Shown here: one piece after another, positions 51,049 to 60,201 of the stretch
Position numbering within the stretch: position 1 is the first letter of the stretch
Layout: each line of letters begins with the position of its first letter
NCBI RefSeq assembly: GCF_001280595.1
Contig: NZ_LITU01000053.1
Coordinates: forward strand, 45,382 to 108,841
Direction: 5' to 3'
Length of the DNA stretch: 63,460 nt
Source: Paenibacillus xylanivorans
GTDB taxonomy: Bacteria > Bacillota > Bacilli > Paenibacillales > Paenibacillaceae
Position numbers and translations under genes: made by a program
Notes under the pieces: generated by a model
The model's input: only the letters and a program-made list of their open reading frames with translations
Database searches by the model: none
What the model was told of the DNA's origin: nothing

Positions 51049-53637
51049 ATGGATAACAACCAATCTTATCTCAAGAACAGATTTTCCAAAGTAATCAGTC
51101 TAATGGTTATAGGTTTGCTGCTTGCGATGGAGTTGACCGGTTTTGTCTCAGCAGGAAGGGAAGGAAATGAGGAAGATCTTGCAAGCGAAGCAACTGCAGT
51201 TCAGGAAACGATTGCCCAGTGGATTTTTAAAGACAAAGGCGAGAACGGAATATTTCCGGCTACCGGCGGGGTATATCAAACGGCTTCATCCATTCGTGAT
51301 GTAGGAACAAATACAGATGCATACACCTATGAGTCAGGTGAAAACAGTGTACGCAACCAGGGCTGGCATGAAGGAACGGGCATTAAATACTGGCTTGCCA
51401 CGCTTTCGACCAAAGGCTTCGAAGGTATTTTCCTCTCTTCACAGCAAACCTCTTCCAGTACTGGACCCAGGGATTTTAAGGTGCAATACAGTACGAATCA
51501 GCAGGAATGGATAGATGTTGCGGGCGGCAAAATGGTTCTTGCCCAGAACAATTTTAATTGTTCTAATGATTCCTGCAAATTAACGAACCTCGCATTGCCT
51601 GCAGGAACCAACAATCAAGATGTACTCTATATCCGCTGGGTGGTAAACTCCGCGAAAAGCGTAAGCGGGGGAACGGTGTCCAGCTCAGGCTCAAGCAGAA
51701 TCAAAGATGTAGTCATTAAAGGAACACGCAGCAGTGGCGAACCTGGGGACACTCCCACACTTGAGGTAAGCAAAACTCCCGCTTCAGGGGCTGCAGACGT
51801 TTCCCTTAACGCAGAGATCACAGTGAAGTTTAATAAAGCCATCAGTCTCGACAGTGGTTATCAAGTTGTAATCACGGAAAACAATGTCCCTCTTAACAAC
51901 ATCTCTGCCTCGCTGCTCGGTCAAGACACGGTTAAAGTCAGCCACCCTAATTTTACGGCCGGCAAAACTTACAAGGTGATCATCCCTAAAAAGCTCCTTA
52001 AGGGGACTATGGACGGCCGGACACCGGACAACGATATTACCTGGAGCTTTAAGACAAAGTCTCAGGACACCGGCAACAAAACACCAACGCTGCTGAACAT
52101 GACTTTTAATGGGGATCCAAAGACAAGTATCGCTTTTGACTGGTATACAGCCGAAACCGTCAGAGGTACAGTAGTGCAAGTGGTGGAGGCGTCCAATGCG
52201 GGAGGAAGCGAGTTCCCGGAACAACTGGCCACTTCTTATGAGGGTAGCTCAACAGTTATTGAAACCTTAATGACGTCAGGAGACAGAAGTTCCAAGAAGT
52301 ATAAAAAGTTTGCCAGTCATAAGGTTATTGCGAGCGGTCTCAAGCCTGGAACCAAGTATATGTACCGGGCCGGTAACGGTGATGCGGACGGCTGGAGCGA
52401 GGCGGGTTCTTTTACCACGGACAAGGCGAATAATCAGGATTTCCATTTCCTCTATGTAACCGACACCCAAGGCTCAAGTAAATCGAATTTCGATCTGTGG
52501 CAGGATACTTTTAAGAGAGCTATTGAGAAAACGGTTGATCCCAAGTTTGTTCTTCTTACAGGGGATCTAACGGATGACGGTGATCTGGAGCAGCTGTGGC
52601 AGTGGTTCTTGGGTGTGCCAAAAAAAGAATTTGCCAATGTGCCATTTGCGCCGATCATCGGCAATCATGAGATAGAGGATTATCCGAATAATAACTTCTA
52701 TAACCATTTTAATCTTCCAAAAGATGTCGGGACGGGTGCTCATGACGGGTCGGTGTATGCTTTCGAATACGGCGATGCCCTGTTCATGCAAATCAATTCC
52801 CAGTACGAAGGGGAGGTCAAGCCGTACAAAGCGGATATTCAGTTCACGAAGCAATTGGAATGGATGCGGAATCAGGTGGCAAAGACCGACAAGAAGTGGA
52901 AATTCGTCTCTATGCATAAGGGAGCATATTCTTCAGGGGATAATGCTTCGGCAGAAAGTGAACGGGTAGAATTTTACCGGAAATATCTGATTCCTGTATT
53001 TGATGAGCTGGGTGTGGATATGGTGTTTGAGGGACATGACCATATGTATATGAGGTCTTTTCAAATGCTGAACAACGTTCCAATTAAGAATGTCATTACC
53101 GATGAGCAAGGAAATGTACTGAATCCCAAAGGGACTGTATATCTAATGGGTAACTCGGCCGCTTCGAAATTCTATGCTCTTAATCCAGACGCAGACACGT
53201 TTTTTGCAGCGAAAAACGATCAGCCCAACAAGAAAATGTTTGTGGATGTTTCCATTACAAGCGACGTGCTGAAATTTACATCCTACACAGCAGTTAAAGA
53301 TAAACCCCTTGCCGTCTATGATGCTTACAGTATTAAACGGACTGACGTCAAACCCGGCGCGGTTCAAAATCCAATTGCAGTAAGACAGTCAGCGAACCGT
53401 GCAGTTCTTTCGTGGAAAGCTCCAGCAAATAGCTCTGAGCCGGTGCGAGGTTACCGAATTTACGAGAAGAATGATAAAGTCAGCACGAATTGGAGCGTGT
53501 ATGTGCCGGTGGTAAGCGGTCAGACGAGTTACAGCTATACATTAAACGGCATAGATTCGGCCAAAGTCTACAATTTCGTTATTAAAGCAGTGGGGACAAG
53601 AAGTAATTCGCTTCCAGCTGAGGCAGGATTGCAATGA
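51049..53637 (+). CDS. Secreted multidomain metallophosphoesterase (purple acid phosphatase-like)
   Basis: About 862 residues. Signal peptide (to about 45), a beta-rich N-terminal module, a Big_5/Ig-like domain (about 225-330, TPASGAADVSLNAEITVKFNKAI), a purple acid phosphatase N-terminal-like fibronectin fold (about 340-450), the metallophosphoesterase core (VTDTQG, LLTGDLTDDGD, IGNHEIE, MHKGAY, EGHDHMYMR) and a C-terminal FN3 domain. Hydrolyses phosphoesters outside the cell; exact substrate unknown. ATG 51049 is 9 bases after AGAGGGAG. The gap from the chitosanase gene holds a hairpin without a T-run, so they may be co-transcribed. Confidence 0.9.
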   Translation: MDNNQSYLKNRFSKVISLMVIGLLLAMELTGFVSAGREGNEEDLASEATAVQETIAQWIFKDKGENGIFPATGGVYQTASSIRDVGTNTDAYTYESGENSVRNQGWHEGTGIKYWLATLSTKGFEGIFLSSQQTSSSTGPRDFKVQYSTNQQEWIDVAGGKMVLAQNNFNCSNDSCKLTNLALPAGTNNQDVLYIRWVVNSAKSVSGGTVSSSGSSRIKDVVIKGTRSSGEPGDTPTLEVSKTPASGAADVSLNAEITVKFNKAISLDSGYQVVITENNVPLNNISASLLGQDTVKVSHPNFTAGKTYKVIIPKKLLKGTMDGRTPDNDITWSFKTKSQDTGNKTPTLLNMTFNGDPKTSIAFDWYTAETVRGTVVQVVEASNAGGSEFPEQLATSYEGSSTVIETLMTSGDRSSKKYKKFASHKVIASGLKPGTKYMYRAGNGDADGWSEAGSFTTDKANNQDFHFLYVTDTQGSSKSNFDLWQDTFKRAIEKTVDPKFVLLTGDLTDDGDLEQLWQWFLGVPKKEFANVPFAPIIGNHEIEDYPNNNFYNHFNLPKDVGTGAHDGSVYAFEYGDALFMQINSQYEGEVKPYKADIQFTKQLEWMRNQVAKTDKKWKFVSMHKGAYSSGDNASAESERVEFYRKYLIPVFDELGVDMVFEGHDHMYMRSFQMLNNVPIKNVITDEQGNVLNPKGTVYLMGNSAASKFYALNPDADTFFAAKNDQPNKKMFVDVSITSDVLKFTSYTAVKDKPLAVYDAYSIKRTDVKPGAVQNPIAVRQSANRAVLSWKAPANSSEPVRGYRIYEKNDKVSTNWSVYVPVVSGQTSYSYTLNGIDSAKVYNFVIKAVGTRSNSLPAEAGLQ

Positions 53638-53691
53638 ATGGAGAGATATGGGGAATACGATCGTCTGGAACAGGTGAGATATAATTATGGT

Positions 53692-53720
53692 AGCCCTGGT
53701 AACAGGGCTGCTTTTTTTTC
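53692..53720 (+). terminator. Intrinsic terminator
   Basis: AGCCCTG-GTAA-CAGGGCT followed by GC and eight T. Confidence 0.93.
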
Positions 53721-53738
53721 TATTTTGCATAAAAAGCA

Positions 53739-53767
53739 TTGACAGCGAAGAAGCTGGAACGTAGTAT
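53739..53767 (+). promoter_or_regulatory. Promoter of the leuCD leader
   Basis: TTGACA (53739-53744), 17-base spacer, TAGTAT (53762-53767). Leader of about 215 bases before leuC. A second possible promoter, TTAAAC-16-TATTAT, lies further down near 53851-53878. Confidence 0.55.
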
Positions 53768-53783
53768 TATACTTATATGATAA

Positions 53784-53798
53784 TGATAATTGTTATCA
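53784..53798 (+). promoter_or_regulatory. Fur-like box ahead of leuCD
   Basis: TGATAATTGTTATCA: 14 of 15 positions of the Fur consensus, a perfect 7-1-7 palindrome apart from one position, about 10 bases after the predicted start. Relative to PerR (TTATAAT) and Zur (TCGTAAT) boxes the half sites fit Fur best. Confidence 0.6.
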
Positions 53799-53802
53799 AT
53801 TG

Positions 53803-53827
53803 AAACCTCTGCGTATAGCAGTGGTTT
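53803..53827 (+). other. Hairpin in the leuCD leader
   Basis: AAACC-T-CTGC and GCAG-T-GGTTT around GTATA, followed by ATTTGCTTTTC. Resembles a weak terminator or attenuator. Confidence 0.4.
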
Positions 53828-53845
53828 ATTTGCTTTTCCCTCGTT

Positions 53846-53860
53846 ATAGGTTAAACCTAT
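53846..53860 (+). promoter_or_regulatory. Second palindrome in the leuCD leader
   Basis: ATAGGTT-A-AACCTAT, a perfect 7-1-7 inverted repeat overlapping the possible second -35. Operator of an unknown regulator is one reading. Confidence 0.4.
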
Positions 53861-53912
53861 TACATCTATAGATATTATATCTTGGAACAATGAAGGACGG
53901 GGTGATATATTT

Positions 53913-53984
53913 ATGTCATTCAAGAGCTTCACTTTTAAAGGAACATATGAGGCTCTTCCAAGGACCGAACTTATGATGAGGTGA
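53913..53984 (+). CDS. Upstream ORF (23 codons) of leuCD
   Basis: ATG 53913 follows GGACGGGGTGATATA. The peptide starts [10 protein letters not shown] and ends ELMMR; it is not leucine-rich, so classical leucine attenuation is unlikely. Its last codon and stop (AGG TGA) form part of the leuC ribosome binding site GAGGTGA, so its translation could affect leuC initiation directly. Confidence 0.5.
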   Translation: MSFKSFTFKGTYEALPRTELMMR

Positions 53985-53989
53985 AAATG

Positions 53990-55411
53990 ATGAGTAAAAA
54001 AACGATGTTTGAGAAAATTTGGGAAAACCACGTGATTCATCAGGAAGAAGGCAAACCAAGCATTTTGTATATCGATCTGCATCTGGTGCATGAAGTAACA
54101 TCCCCACAGGCGTTTGAAGGTCTGCGTCTGAGCGGCCGTAAAGTCCGTCGCCCTGAGCTGACGTTCGCAACAATGGATCACAACGTTCCAACGAAGGATC
54201 GTTTCAACATTACGGATCCAATCTCCAAACAACAAATCGACACACTTTCACAAAACTGCCGTGAATTCGGCGTAAAACTGTATGACCTGGATACCATCGA
54301 TCAAGGTGTCGTACACGTTATGGGCCCTGAGCTCGGTCTGACTCATCCAGGTAAAACGATTGTATGTGGCGACAGCCACACGTCCACACACGGTGCATTT
54401 GGCGCACTCGCATTCGGGATCGGAACGAGTGAAGTAGAGCATGTTATGGCAACCCAATGTTTGCAGCAAGCCAAAGCCAAAACAATGGAAGTTCGTTTTG
54501 TCGGCAAACGTAACCCGGGTGTAACGGCGAAGGATATGATTCTCGCAGTTATCGCCAAATACGGTACAGACTTTGCTACTGGATATGTTATTGAATATAC
54601 AGGTGAATCGATCCGTGAACTGAGCATGGAAGAGCGTATGACCGTATGCAACATGTCCATCGAGGGTGGAGCAAGAGCGGGCATGATTGCTCCGGATGAA
54701 ACGACATTTGAATATCTGCGTGGACGTGAATACGTACCTGCCGATGGCAAATTCGATGAAGCGGTTGCTGCCTGGAAAGAGCTTGTAACCGACGAAGGTG
54801 CTGAATTCGACCATGTGGTTGAAATCGATGTGGAAACATTGATTCCGCAAGTGACTTGGGGTACTAGCCCAGGTATGGGAACCGACATTTCTTCGAAAGT
54901 TCCTGTTCCGGCTGAACTGCCAACTGAAAACGAACGTAAAGCAGCTGAAAAAGCGCTTGAATATATGGGCTTGGAACCTGGAACACCGATCTCCGAAATT
55001 CCGGTTGATTATGTATTTATCGGTTCATGCACCAATGGACGGATTGAAGATTTGCGTGCTGCTGCACAGGTAGCCAAAGGTCACACCGTATCCAGTAATG
55101 TTACAGCGATCGTTGTTCCAGGCTCGGGACGTGTTAAAATTCAGGCGGAAAAAGAAGGTCTGGATAAAGTCTTTACTGAGGCTGGATTTGAATGGCGTGA
55201 TGCAGGATGCAGTATGTGTCTGGCAATGAACCCGGATGTATTGAAACCAGGACAACGTTGTGCTTCGACATCCAACCGTAACTTCGAAGGACGTCAGGGA
55301 CGCGGAGGACGTACTCACCTCGTATCTCCTGCAATGGCGGCTGCAGCAGCGGTTAAAGGACACTTCGTTGACGTACGTGACTGGAATTTCAAAACGGAAG
55401 CAGCTATCTAA
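53990..55411 (+). CDS. leuC: 3-isopropylmalate dehydratase, large subunit
   Basis: 473 residues. The [4Fe-4S] cluster cysteines are in IGSCTNGR and GCSMCLAMN, with [10 protein letters not shown] near the C-terminus. Isomerises 2- to 3-isopropylmalate in leucine synthesis together with LeuD. ATG 53990 has GAGGTG 6 bases before; GTG 53981 and ATG 53987 are also in frame. leuD follows after 31 bases. The usual leuA, leuB and ilv genes are not beside it. Confidence 0.95.
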   Translation: MSKKTMFEKIWENHVIHQEEGKPSILYIDLHLVHEVTSPQAFEGLRLSGRKVRRPELTFATMDHNVPTKDRFNITDPISKQQIDTLSQNCREFGVKLYDLDTIDQGVVHVMGPELGLTHPGKTIVCGDSHTSTHGAFGALAFGIGTSEVEHVMATQCLQQAKAKTMEVRFVGKRNPGVTAKDMILAVIAKYGTDFATGYVIEYTGESIRELSMEERMTVCNMSIEGGARAGMIAPDETTFEYLRGREYVPADGKFDEAVAAWKELVTDEGAEFDHVVEIDVETLIPQVTWGTSPGMGTDISSKVPVPAELPTENERKAAEKALEYMGLEPGTPISEIPVDYVFIGSCTNGRIEDLRAAAQVAKGHTVSSNVTAIVVPGSGRVKIQAEKEGLDKVFTEAGFEWRDAGCSMCLAMNPDVLKPGQRCASTSNRNFEGRQGRGGRTHLVSPAMAAAAAVKGHFVDVRDWNFKTEAAI

Positions 55412-55442
55412 CAACGAACGGATTGAAGGGAGAACGAATGAT

Positions 55443-56060
55443 ATGGAAGAATTCAAAACACTGCAAGGCATCGTTGCACCGGTAGACCGGGTCAATGTAG
55501 ATACAGATGCAATCATTCCGAAACAATTTTTGAAACGGATTGAACGGACCGGATTTGGACAATTTTTGTTCTACGAGTGGCGTTTTGACGAAGAGGGTAA
55601 CAACAATCCCTCCTTCGAAATGAACAAACCCCGTTATGAAGGGGCATCAGTCCTGATCTCACGCGCAAACTTTGGTTGTGGATCTTCTCGTGAGCACGCA
55701 CCATGGGCGATAATGGACTACGGATTCCGTTGTGTAATTGCACCATCGTATGCAGACATCTTCTATAATAACTGTTTCAAGAACGGGATCTTACCGATTA
55801 AACTGTCGGAAGAGCAGGTTGAAGATCTGTTCCAGCGTACAGCGACACATGAAGGTTATGAGATGAATGTGAATCTGGAAAACAAAACGATTACAGATGC
55901 ATACGGACTGCATATCGATTTTGATCTGGATGAACACCGTCGTCAGTTCCTGTTGCAGGGACTGGATGATATCGGCCTGACACTCCAGCATGATGATGAA
56001 ATTACAGCTTATGAAGAGCGCCACTCGGCTAAATTGTTTGGACAAACGGCCTCAGTCTAA
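55443..56060 (+). CDS. leuD: 3-isopropylmalate dehydratase, small subunit
   Basis: 205 residues, swivelling domain of the aconitase family. Substrate-binding NFGCGSSREHAPWA and the N-terminal DAIIPKQFL. Needs LeuC for activity. AAGGGAG is about 10 bases before ATG 55443; the frame is open further upstream inside leuC. Followed by a terminator. Confidence 0.95.
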   Translation: MEEFKTLQGIVAPVDRVNVDTDAIIPKQFLKRIERTGFGQFLFYEWRFDEEGNNNPSFEMNKPRYEGASVLISRANFGCGSSREHAPWAIMDYGFRCVIAPSYADIFYNNCFKNGILPIKLSEEQVEDLFQRTATHEGYEMNVNLENKTITDAYGLHIDFDLDEHRRQFLLQGLDDIGLTLQHDDEITAYEERHSAKLFGQTASV

Positions 56061-56084
56061 TCTTTCATCTGTAGTTCGTATATC

Positions 56085-56139
56085 AAACCTCCAATCGCAG
56101 GGAACTTCACCGTTCCTTGTTCGAATTGGAGGTTTTTTT
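56085..56139 (+). terminator. Intrinsic terminator of leuCD
   Basis: AAACCTCCAAT pairs with ATTGGAGGTTT around an inner GGAAC/GTTCC hairpin; followed by TTTT. Confidence 0.88.
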
Positions 56140-56332
56140 GCATTTGGCAATGATGCAATTATGTCTTCGAATTGCAGGGTATTCCGACTAAATATGACAA
56201 CGTTGTAACCGGATGAAGTGACAATATCTGATAAACTGATTAGTAGATTATGGAAGAGTAGATAGAGTCGAGTGTTGCATCACAGCGAATCAGGTCGAAG
56301 GTTCAAAAGACAAACAGAATGGTGGTTATTGT

Positions 56333-57739
56333 ATGAAGAAATGGTCGGCAGCAGTCTTTGTTTTTCTGTTCCTGTGTTTATTTCCTGTCATGGCAAATGC
56401 CGATTCGTCTCCCTCGATTGTGTTGGACGGTGTGACCATTAATCAGCAGTCGGGAGCTCCGGCCGAAAATACTGGAAAAACCGTGATGGTGCCCATTCGG
56501 ATCGTCTCTGAAAACCTCGGTTATCAGGTGAAATGGGAGAAAGTCACCCAGACCGTTCGTATTCTCAAAGGCAACAGCAGTATCCAGATGACGGCAGGTG
56601 AAGATGCTGCGACCGTGAATGGAAATCGGGTGAGTCTCGATTCTCCGCCTCTAATTAAACAGGGGACTACCCTGGTTCCGTTACGGTTTGTCGGTGAAGG
56701 CATGGGTCTTCGTGTGGGATGGGACAATGGAACCAAGACAGTAAGCCTATTTAGCATTCCTCCTGTAGCAGGTACCGAAAATGAAAATGACCCGGTGGAA
56801 GCTCCTGAACCGGAAGGTCTGTCTGAGCTTCAAAGTATCAGCTTCGGTGGGGATCGTCTGATCTTGGCGACGAACGGGAAAATCACACCGAAGGTTTCCA
56901 GTCTCAGCGGACCTGATCGTATCATCGTAGATCTGCCCGGCACCACATTTGCCAAGGAGTTCATCCAGGGACAAGCCTCCAATCCGGATGGCAGCGGAAC
57001 TATTCTGGTTACGGATTCATCGCTGGTTTCCAAGGTGCGATATGCAATGTTCAGCCAAACGCCTTCAACAGTGCGTGTGGTCCTTGATCTGAGTCAGGTG
57101 GCGACTGCCAAATGGTCACTGGGCGAGAACAACGTGTTGCTTGTTGACCTTGCGGCGAGTAATGGAGAACCAACAAGTCAGCCTGCTGTGCCAACCAATG
57201 ATGGCAAAAAGGTTGTCATTATTGATCCAGGACATGGTGGACGACAGTCGGGGGCCGTCAGTGTGACAGGCGCCTATGAGAAGGACTTTAATTTGGCTGT
57301 GGGGCTCAAAGTTCAGGCACTTCTGCAACAACATACGGAGATTCAGACGGTGATTACAAGGCAGGATGATACGGAATTATCCCTGCAGCAACGTGTAGAT
57401 ATTGCACAACTGAATCAGGCGAATATTTTTGTGTCGATCCATGGAAACAAGTTTACAACTCCTGTTCCTAATGGAATTGAAACGTTGTACAGTCGTAAAG
57501 ATAGCAAGGATTTAGCCGACATTTTGCACAAGCATGTGTTGCAGATTACGGGATTTAAGGATCGAGGAGTCAAAACGGCAAGTCTGCATGTAACCCGTGA
57601 AACAACGATGCCCGCAGTTCTGCTTGAACTCGGATTTCTAAGTAATTCAGCTGATGAAGCAATGATGCTGACTGAAGATTATCAGAACAAATGTGCACAG
57701 GCCATCGTAGACGGAATTGTAGAATATTTGGGTCTTTAA
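56333..57739 (+). CDS. N-acetylmuramoyl-L-alanine amidase with stalk and AMIN domains
   Basis: 468 residues. Signal peptide (to about 23), a copper amine oxidase N-terminal-like stalk domain (about 25-140, VPIRIVSENLGYQVKWEK ... LVPLRFVGEGMGLRVGW), an AMIN domain (about 160-265) and Amidase_3 (about 295-468). Zinc ligands: His in DPGHGG, Glu in YEKDFNLA, His in SIHGN; catalytic Glu in LLELGFLSN. SIHGN differs from the usual SIHAN of its neighbour. Cleaves the muramoyl-alanine bond of peptidoglycan. Weak ribosome binding site (GGTGG). Confidence 0.93.
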   Translation: MKKWSAAVFVFLFLCLFPVMANADSSPSIVLDGVTINQQSGAPAENTGKTVMVPIRIVSENLGYQVKWEKVTQTVRILKGNSSIQMTAGEDAATVNGNRVSLDSPPLIKQGTTLVPLRFVGEGMGLRVGWDNGTKTVSLFSIPPVAGTENENDPVEAPEPEGLSELQSISFGGDRLILATNGKITPKVSSLSGPDRIIVDLPGTTFAKEFIQGQASNPDGSGTILVTDSSLVSKVRYAMFSQTPSTVRVVLDLSQVATAKWSLGENNVLLVDLAASNGEPTSQPAVPTNDGKKVVIIDPGHGGRQSGAVSVTGAYEKDFNLAVGLKVQALLQQHTEIQTVITRQDDTELSLQQRVDIAQLNQANIFVSIHGNKFTTPVPNGIETLYSRKDSKDLADILHKHVLQITGFKDRGVKTASLHVTRETTMPAVLLELGFLSNSADEAMMLTEDYQNKCAQAIVDGIVEYLGL

Positions 57740-57882
57740 TGTGGGTTGTGCGCAAATATGAAGGTCAGGGTAGTGCGTTGTTTGGAGATGCATAATTGAT
57801 AATTAAGGGAAAATACAGACAATAAAATGTAGAAAAAGCTTGATTTGACAACGTTTTTTTTCTGTTATGTTGGAATATATTC

Positions 57883-57910
57883 GCAACTTTTGAGAGTACG
57901 AGGCGTCTAA
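57883..57910 (+). promoter_or_regulatory. ECF-type promoter upstream of the second amidase
   Basis: GCAACTTTT (57883-57891), 16 bases from AAC to CGTCTAA (57904-57910): fits the ECF pattern AAC-N16-CGTC of SigW, SigX and SigM. A TTGACA at 57845-57850 has only a 15-base spaced TATGTT partner. Confidence 0.55.
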
Positions 57911-57997
57911 TAGGTGTCTGGTAATGCCTCAGTGGTCAGTCGAAGCTGAAGGTTCACAACATGCGGCAAAAAAATATGAGAATGGTAGGGGTGAAGG

Positions 57998-59410
57998 ATG
58001 AAGAAGTTCGGTTTTTTGGTACTGTTATTTGTCTTTGGGCTCGTTTTCCCGGGCTATAGTCATGCAGCAGCAGATACGCACATTATCCTAGATGGGAAAG
58101 AAATTGTGCAACCTTCGGATGCCAAAGCGGAAATCATCAATAGCAAAGTGATGGTTCCGATTCGGGTTATTTCGGAGAGCCTGGGATATGGTGTGGACTG
58201 GAAACAGGCAACAAGCACCGTGACTATTAGCAAAGACAACACTGCCATGCAGATGATTGTTGGACAGAAGACGGCAACGGTGAACGGCAGTAACGTGAAC
58301 CTGGATGCCCCGCCACTCGTGAAAAATGGAACCACACTTGTGCCTTTAAGGTTCATTGGTGAGCAAATGGGTCTTAAGGTGGGTTGGAACAATACAACGA
58401 AGACGGTAACATTAGTTACCCAGAATTCAGGTTCCGGAAACGGGACAACCACTCCTCCGAACTCTGGTAATGATGGTGGAGGATCGGATCAGGATGGTCT
58501 TGTACTGGTGAACGGCATCAGCTTCAGTGACAACCGCTTTTTGATTGCAACAAGCGGAAATACGAAGCCGAACGTCTTCACGATGACAGGACCGGATCGA
58601 ATCGTTATAGACTTGCCAAATACCGCATTCGCTGACTCTTTCAGTGAAGGACAAGCTCTGGACAGCAACCAGAATGGACAGCTTGTAGTGAGTGGATATC
58701 CGGATGTGTCGAAGATTCGTTATTCCTTGTACAGCAATAGTCCTTCTACTCTTCGTTTTGTCATTGATTTGAGCAATGCCAAAGGTTATGACGTGCAAAG
58801 TGACTCCGGTCTGGTTATGATTGATCTGAACAAAGAAGGCACTACAACACCGCAACCTCCTGTTGGAAACAATGGCAAAAAAGTTGTTGTTGTAGACGCT
58901 GGACACGGTAATCAGGACCCGGGAGCCATCGGTGTAACCGGCAAGAAGGAAAAAGACTTCAATTTGGCAATGGCTCTGAAAGTGGAAGCATTGCTGAAAA
59001 AAGAATCCAACATTGACGTTGTGTTAACGCGCAGCGATGATACATTTTTGGCTTTGAGTGAACGAGTGAAGATTGCAGAAAAATTGAAGGCGGATATCTT
59101 TATTTCCATTCATGCGAATAGCGGGTCTGCAGCGGCAAACGGTGTGGAGACTTACTACACCCGTTCGAATAGCAAGGCACTGGCTACTGTGATGCACAAG
59201 TATCTTCTGCAATCATCTGGTCTGAAGGACCGCGGAGTAAAAACGGCAAGTCTCCACGTAACCCGTGAAACAACGATGCCGGCTGTTTTGCTGGAAGCCG
59301 GTTTCCTGAGCAACAAGAGTGATGAAGCCGCATTGTTCACTGAAAGTTTCCAGAACAGTGTAGCCAAAGGGATTGTTGCAGGGATCAAGGAGTATCTGGG
59401 AATTAAATAA
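57998..59410 (+). CDS. N-acetylmuramoyl-L-alanine amidase, paralogue of the preceding gene
   Basis: 470 residues, the same order of signal peptide, stalk domain (about 30-140), AMIN (about 165-270) and Amidase_3 (about 295-470). Zinc ligands: His in DAGHGN, Glu in KEKDFNLA, His in SIHANSG; catalytic Glu in LLEAGFLSN. The two genes look like a tandem duplication that has diverged, strongest conservation being in the last 80 residues. Its own probable ECF promoter suggests separate, stress-linked control. The lipoprotein gene follows after 35 bases. Confidence 0.94.
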   Translation: MKKFGFLVLLFVFGLVFPGYSHAAADTHIILDGKEIVQPSDAKAEIINSKVMVPIRVISESLGYGVDWKQATSTVTISKDNTAMQMIVGQKTATVNGSNVNLDAPPLVKNGTTLVPLRFIGEQMGLKVGWNNTTKTVTLVTQNSGSGNGTTTPPNSGNDGGGSDQDGLVLVNGISFSDNRFLIATSGNTKPNVFTMTGPDRIVIDLPNTAFADSFSEGQALDSNQNGQLVVSGYPDVSKIRYSLYSNSPSTLRFVIDLSNAKGYDVQSDSGLVMIDLNKEGTTTPQPPVGNNGKKVVVVDAGHGNQDPGAIGVTGKKEKDFNLAMALKVEALLKKESNIDVVLTRSDDTFLALSERVKIAEKLKADIFISIHANSGSAAANGVETYYTRSNSKALATVMHKYLLQSSGLKDRGVKTASLHVTRETTMPAVLLEAGFLSNKSDEAALFTESFQNSVAKGIVAGIKEYLGIK

Positions 59411-59445
59411 GGGTTCAGCCCTTATGATCAGGAGGCGGAGTTAGA

Positions 59446-60129
59446 ATGAACAAAAAATTATGGATTGCAGCGCTGCTGGTAACGGTGATGACAGTTGCTG
59501 CTGGATGTGGAAGCAAGCCAACAGCTGCTCCAGCTCCAAATCAGACTCAAGGTGCGGGAACAGAGAATAATGCGTCTGAGGATCAGAATGAGACGGATAT
59601 TACTGAACCTGTAACCGTGGATCCGGAGGATACAACAACAACGACACCGGGTACCACAGAAGGCAGTACGGAGGGCACAACGACTCCGTCGGGTGAAACT
59701 ACTTCGGAGAAGCCTGGAACTTCCGAAACTAATGAGAAGAAGACCATTGATGTGTACTACACAGATCTGGAAGAGTTGGAATTGCACAAAGCAACGGCAG
59801 AACTTTCTTATGCTTCGGATGATGCCAAATACAAAGCAGCGTTTGCAGCACTTCAACAAAGCAAGGACGACAAACTTGTTCCGCTATGGGCTAAAGAAAT
59901 CGAATTGAAATCTGTTCAGTTCAAAGACGGTGCGCTTACCCTGGATATTCACATGCCGGATACAGCACGTCTTGGTGCAGGTGGCGAAGTGTTTGCCATT
60001 GATGCTTTGAAGCAAACGTTTTTCCAATTTGATGAAGTCAAATCACTTGATTTGCTGGTAGATGGCCAGCAATCCGAGAGTTTGATGGGCCATGTGGATC
60101 TTGAGCATCCAATGACACGATCCGAATAG
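59446..60129 (+). CDS. GerMN-domain lipoprotein
   Basis: 227 residues. Lipoprotein signal with VAAGC, a Thr/Glu/Ser-rich linker (about 30-100), and a GerMN domain (about 105-215, IDVYYTDLEELELHKATAELSY). GerMN domains occur in the spore-formation protein GerM and in other lipoproteins, often beside amidases. AGGAGGCGG precedes the ATG. Probably in one operon with the second amidase. Confidence 0.88.
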   Translation: MNKKLWIAALLVTVMTVAAGCGSKPTAAPAPNQTQGAGTENNASEDQNETDITEPVTVDPEDTTTTTPGTTEGSTEGTTTPSGETTSEKPGTSETNEKKTIDVYYTDLEELELHKATAELSYASDDAKYKAAFAALQQSKDDKLVPLWAKEIELKSVQFKDGALTLDIHMPDTARLGAGGEVFAIDALKQTFFQFDEVKSLDLLVDGQQSESLMGHVDLEHPMTRSE

Positions 60130-60201
60130 GTTGTACAGCATGTTGTTTTACCGTGAATCTGCGGAATATCGGCCGTTTTACATGAGAGAGGGGAATCACA
60201 G

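Noticed and set aside
53846..53878. Second promoter (TTAAAC-16-TATTAT) for leuCD as a firm feature
   Set aside because: The -35 is poor and the palindrome gives another explanation for the symmetry; mentioned only as a possibility.
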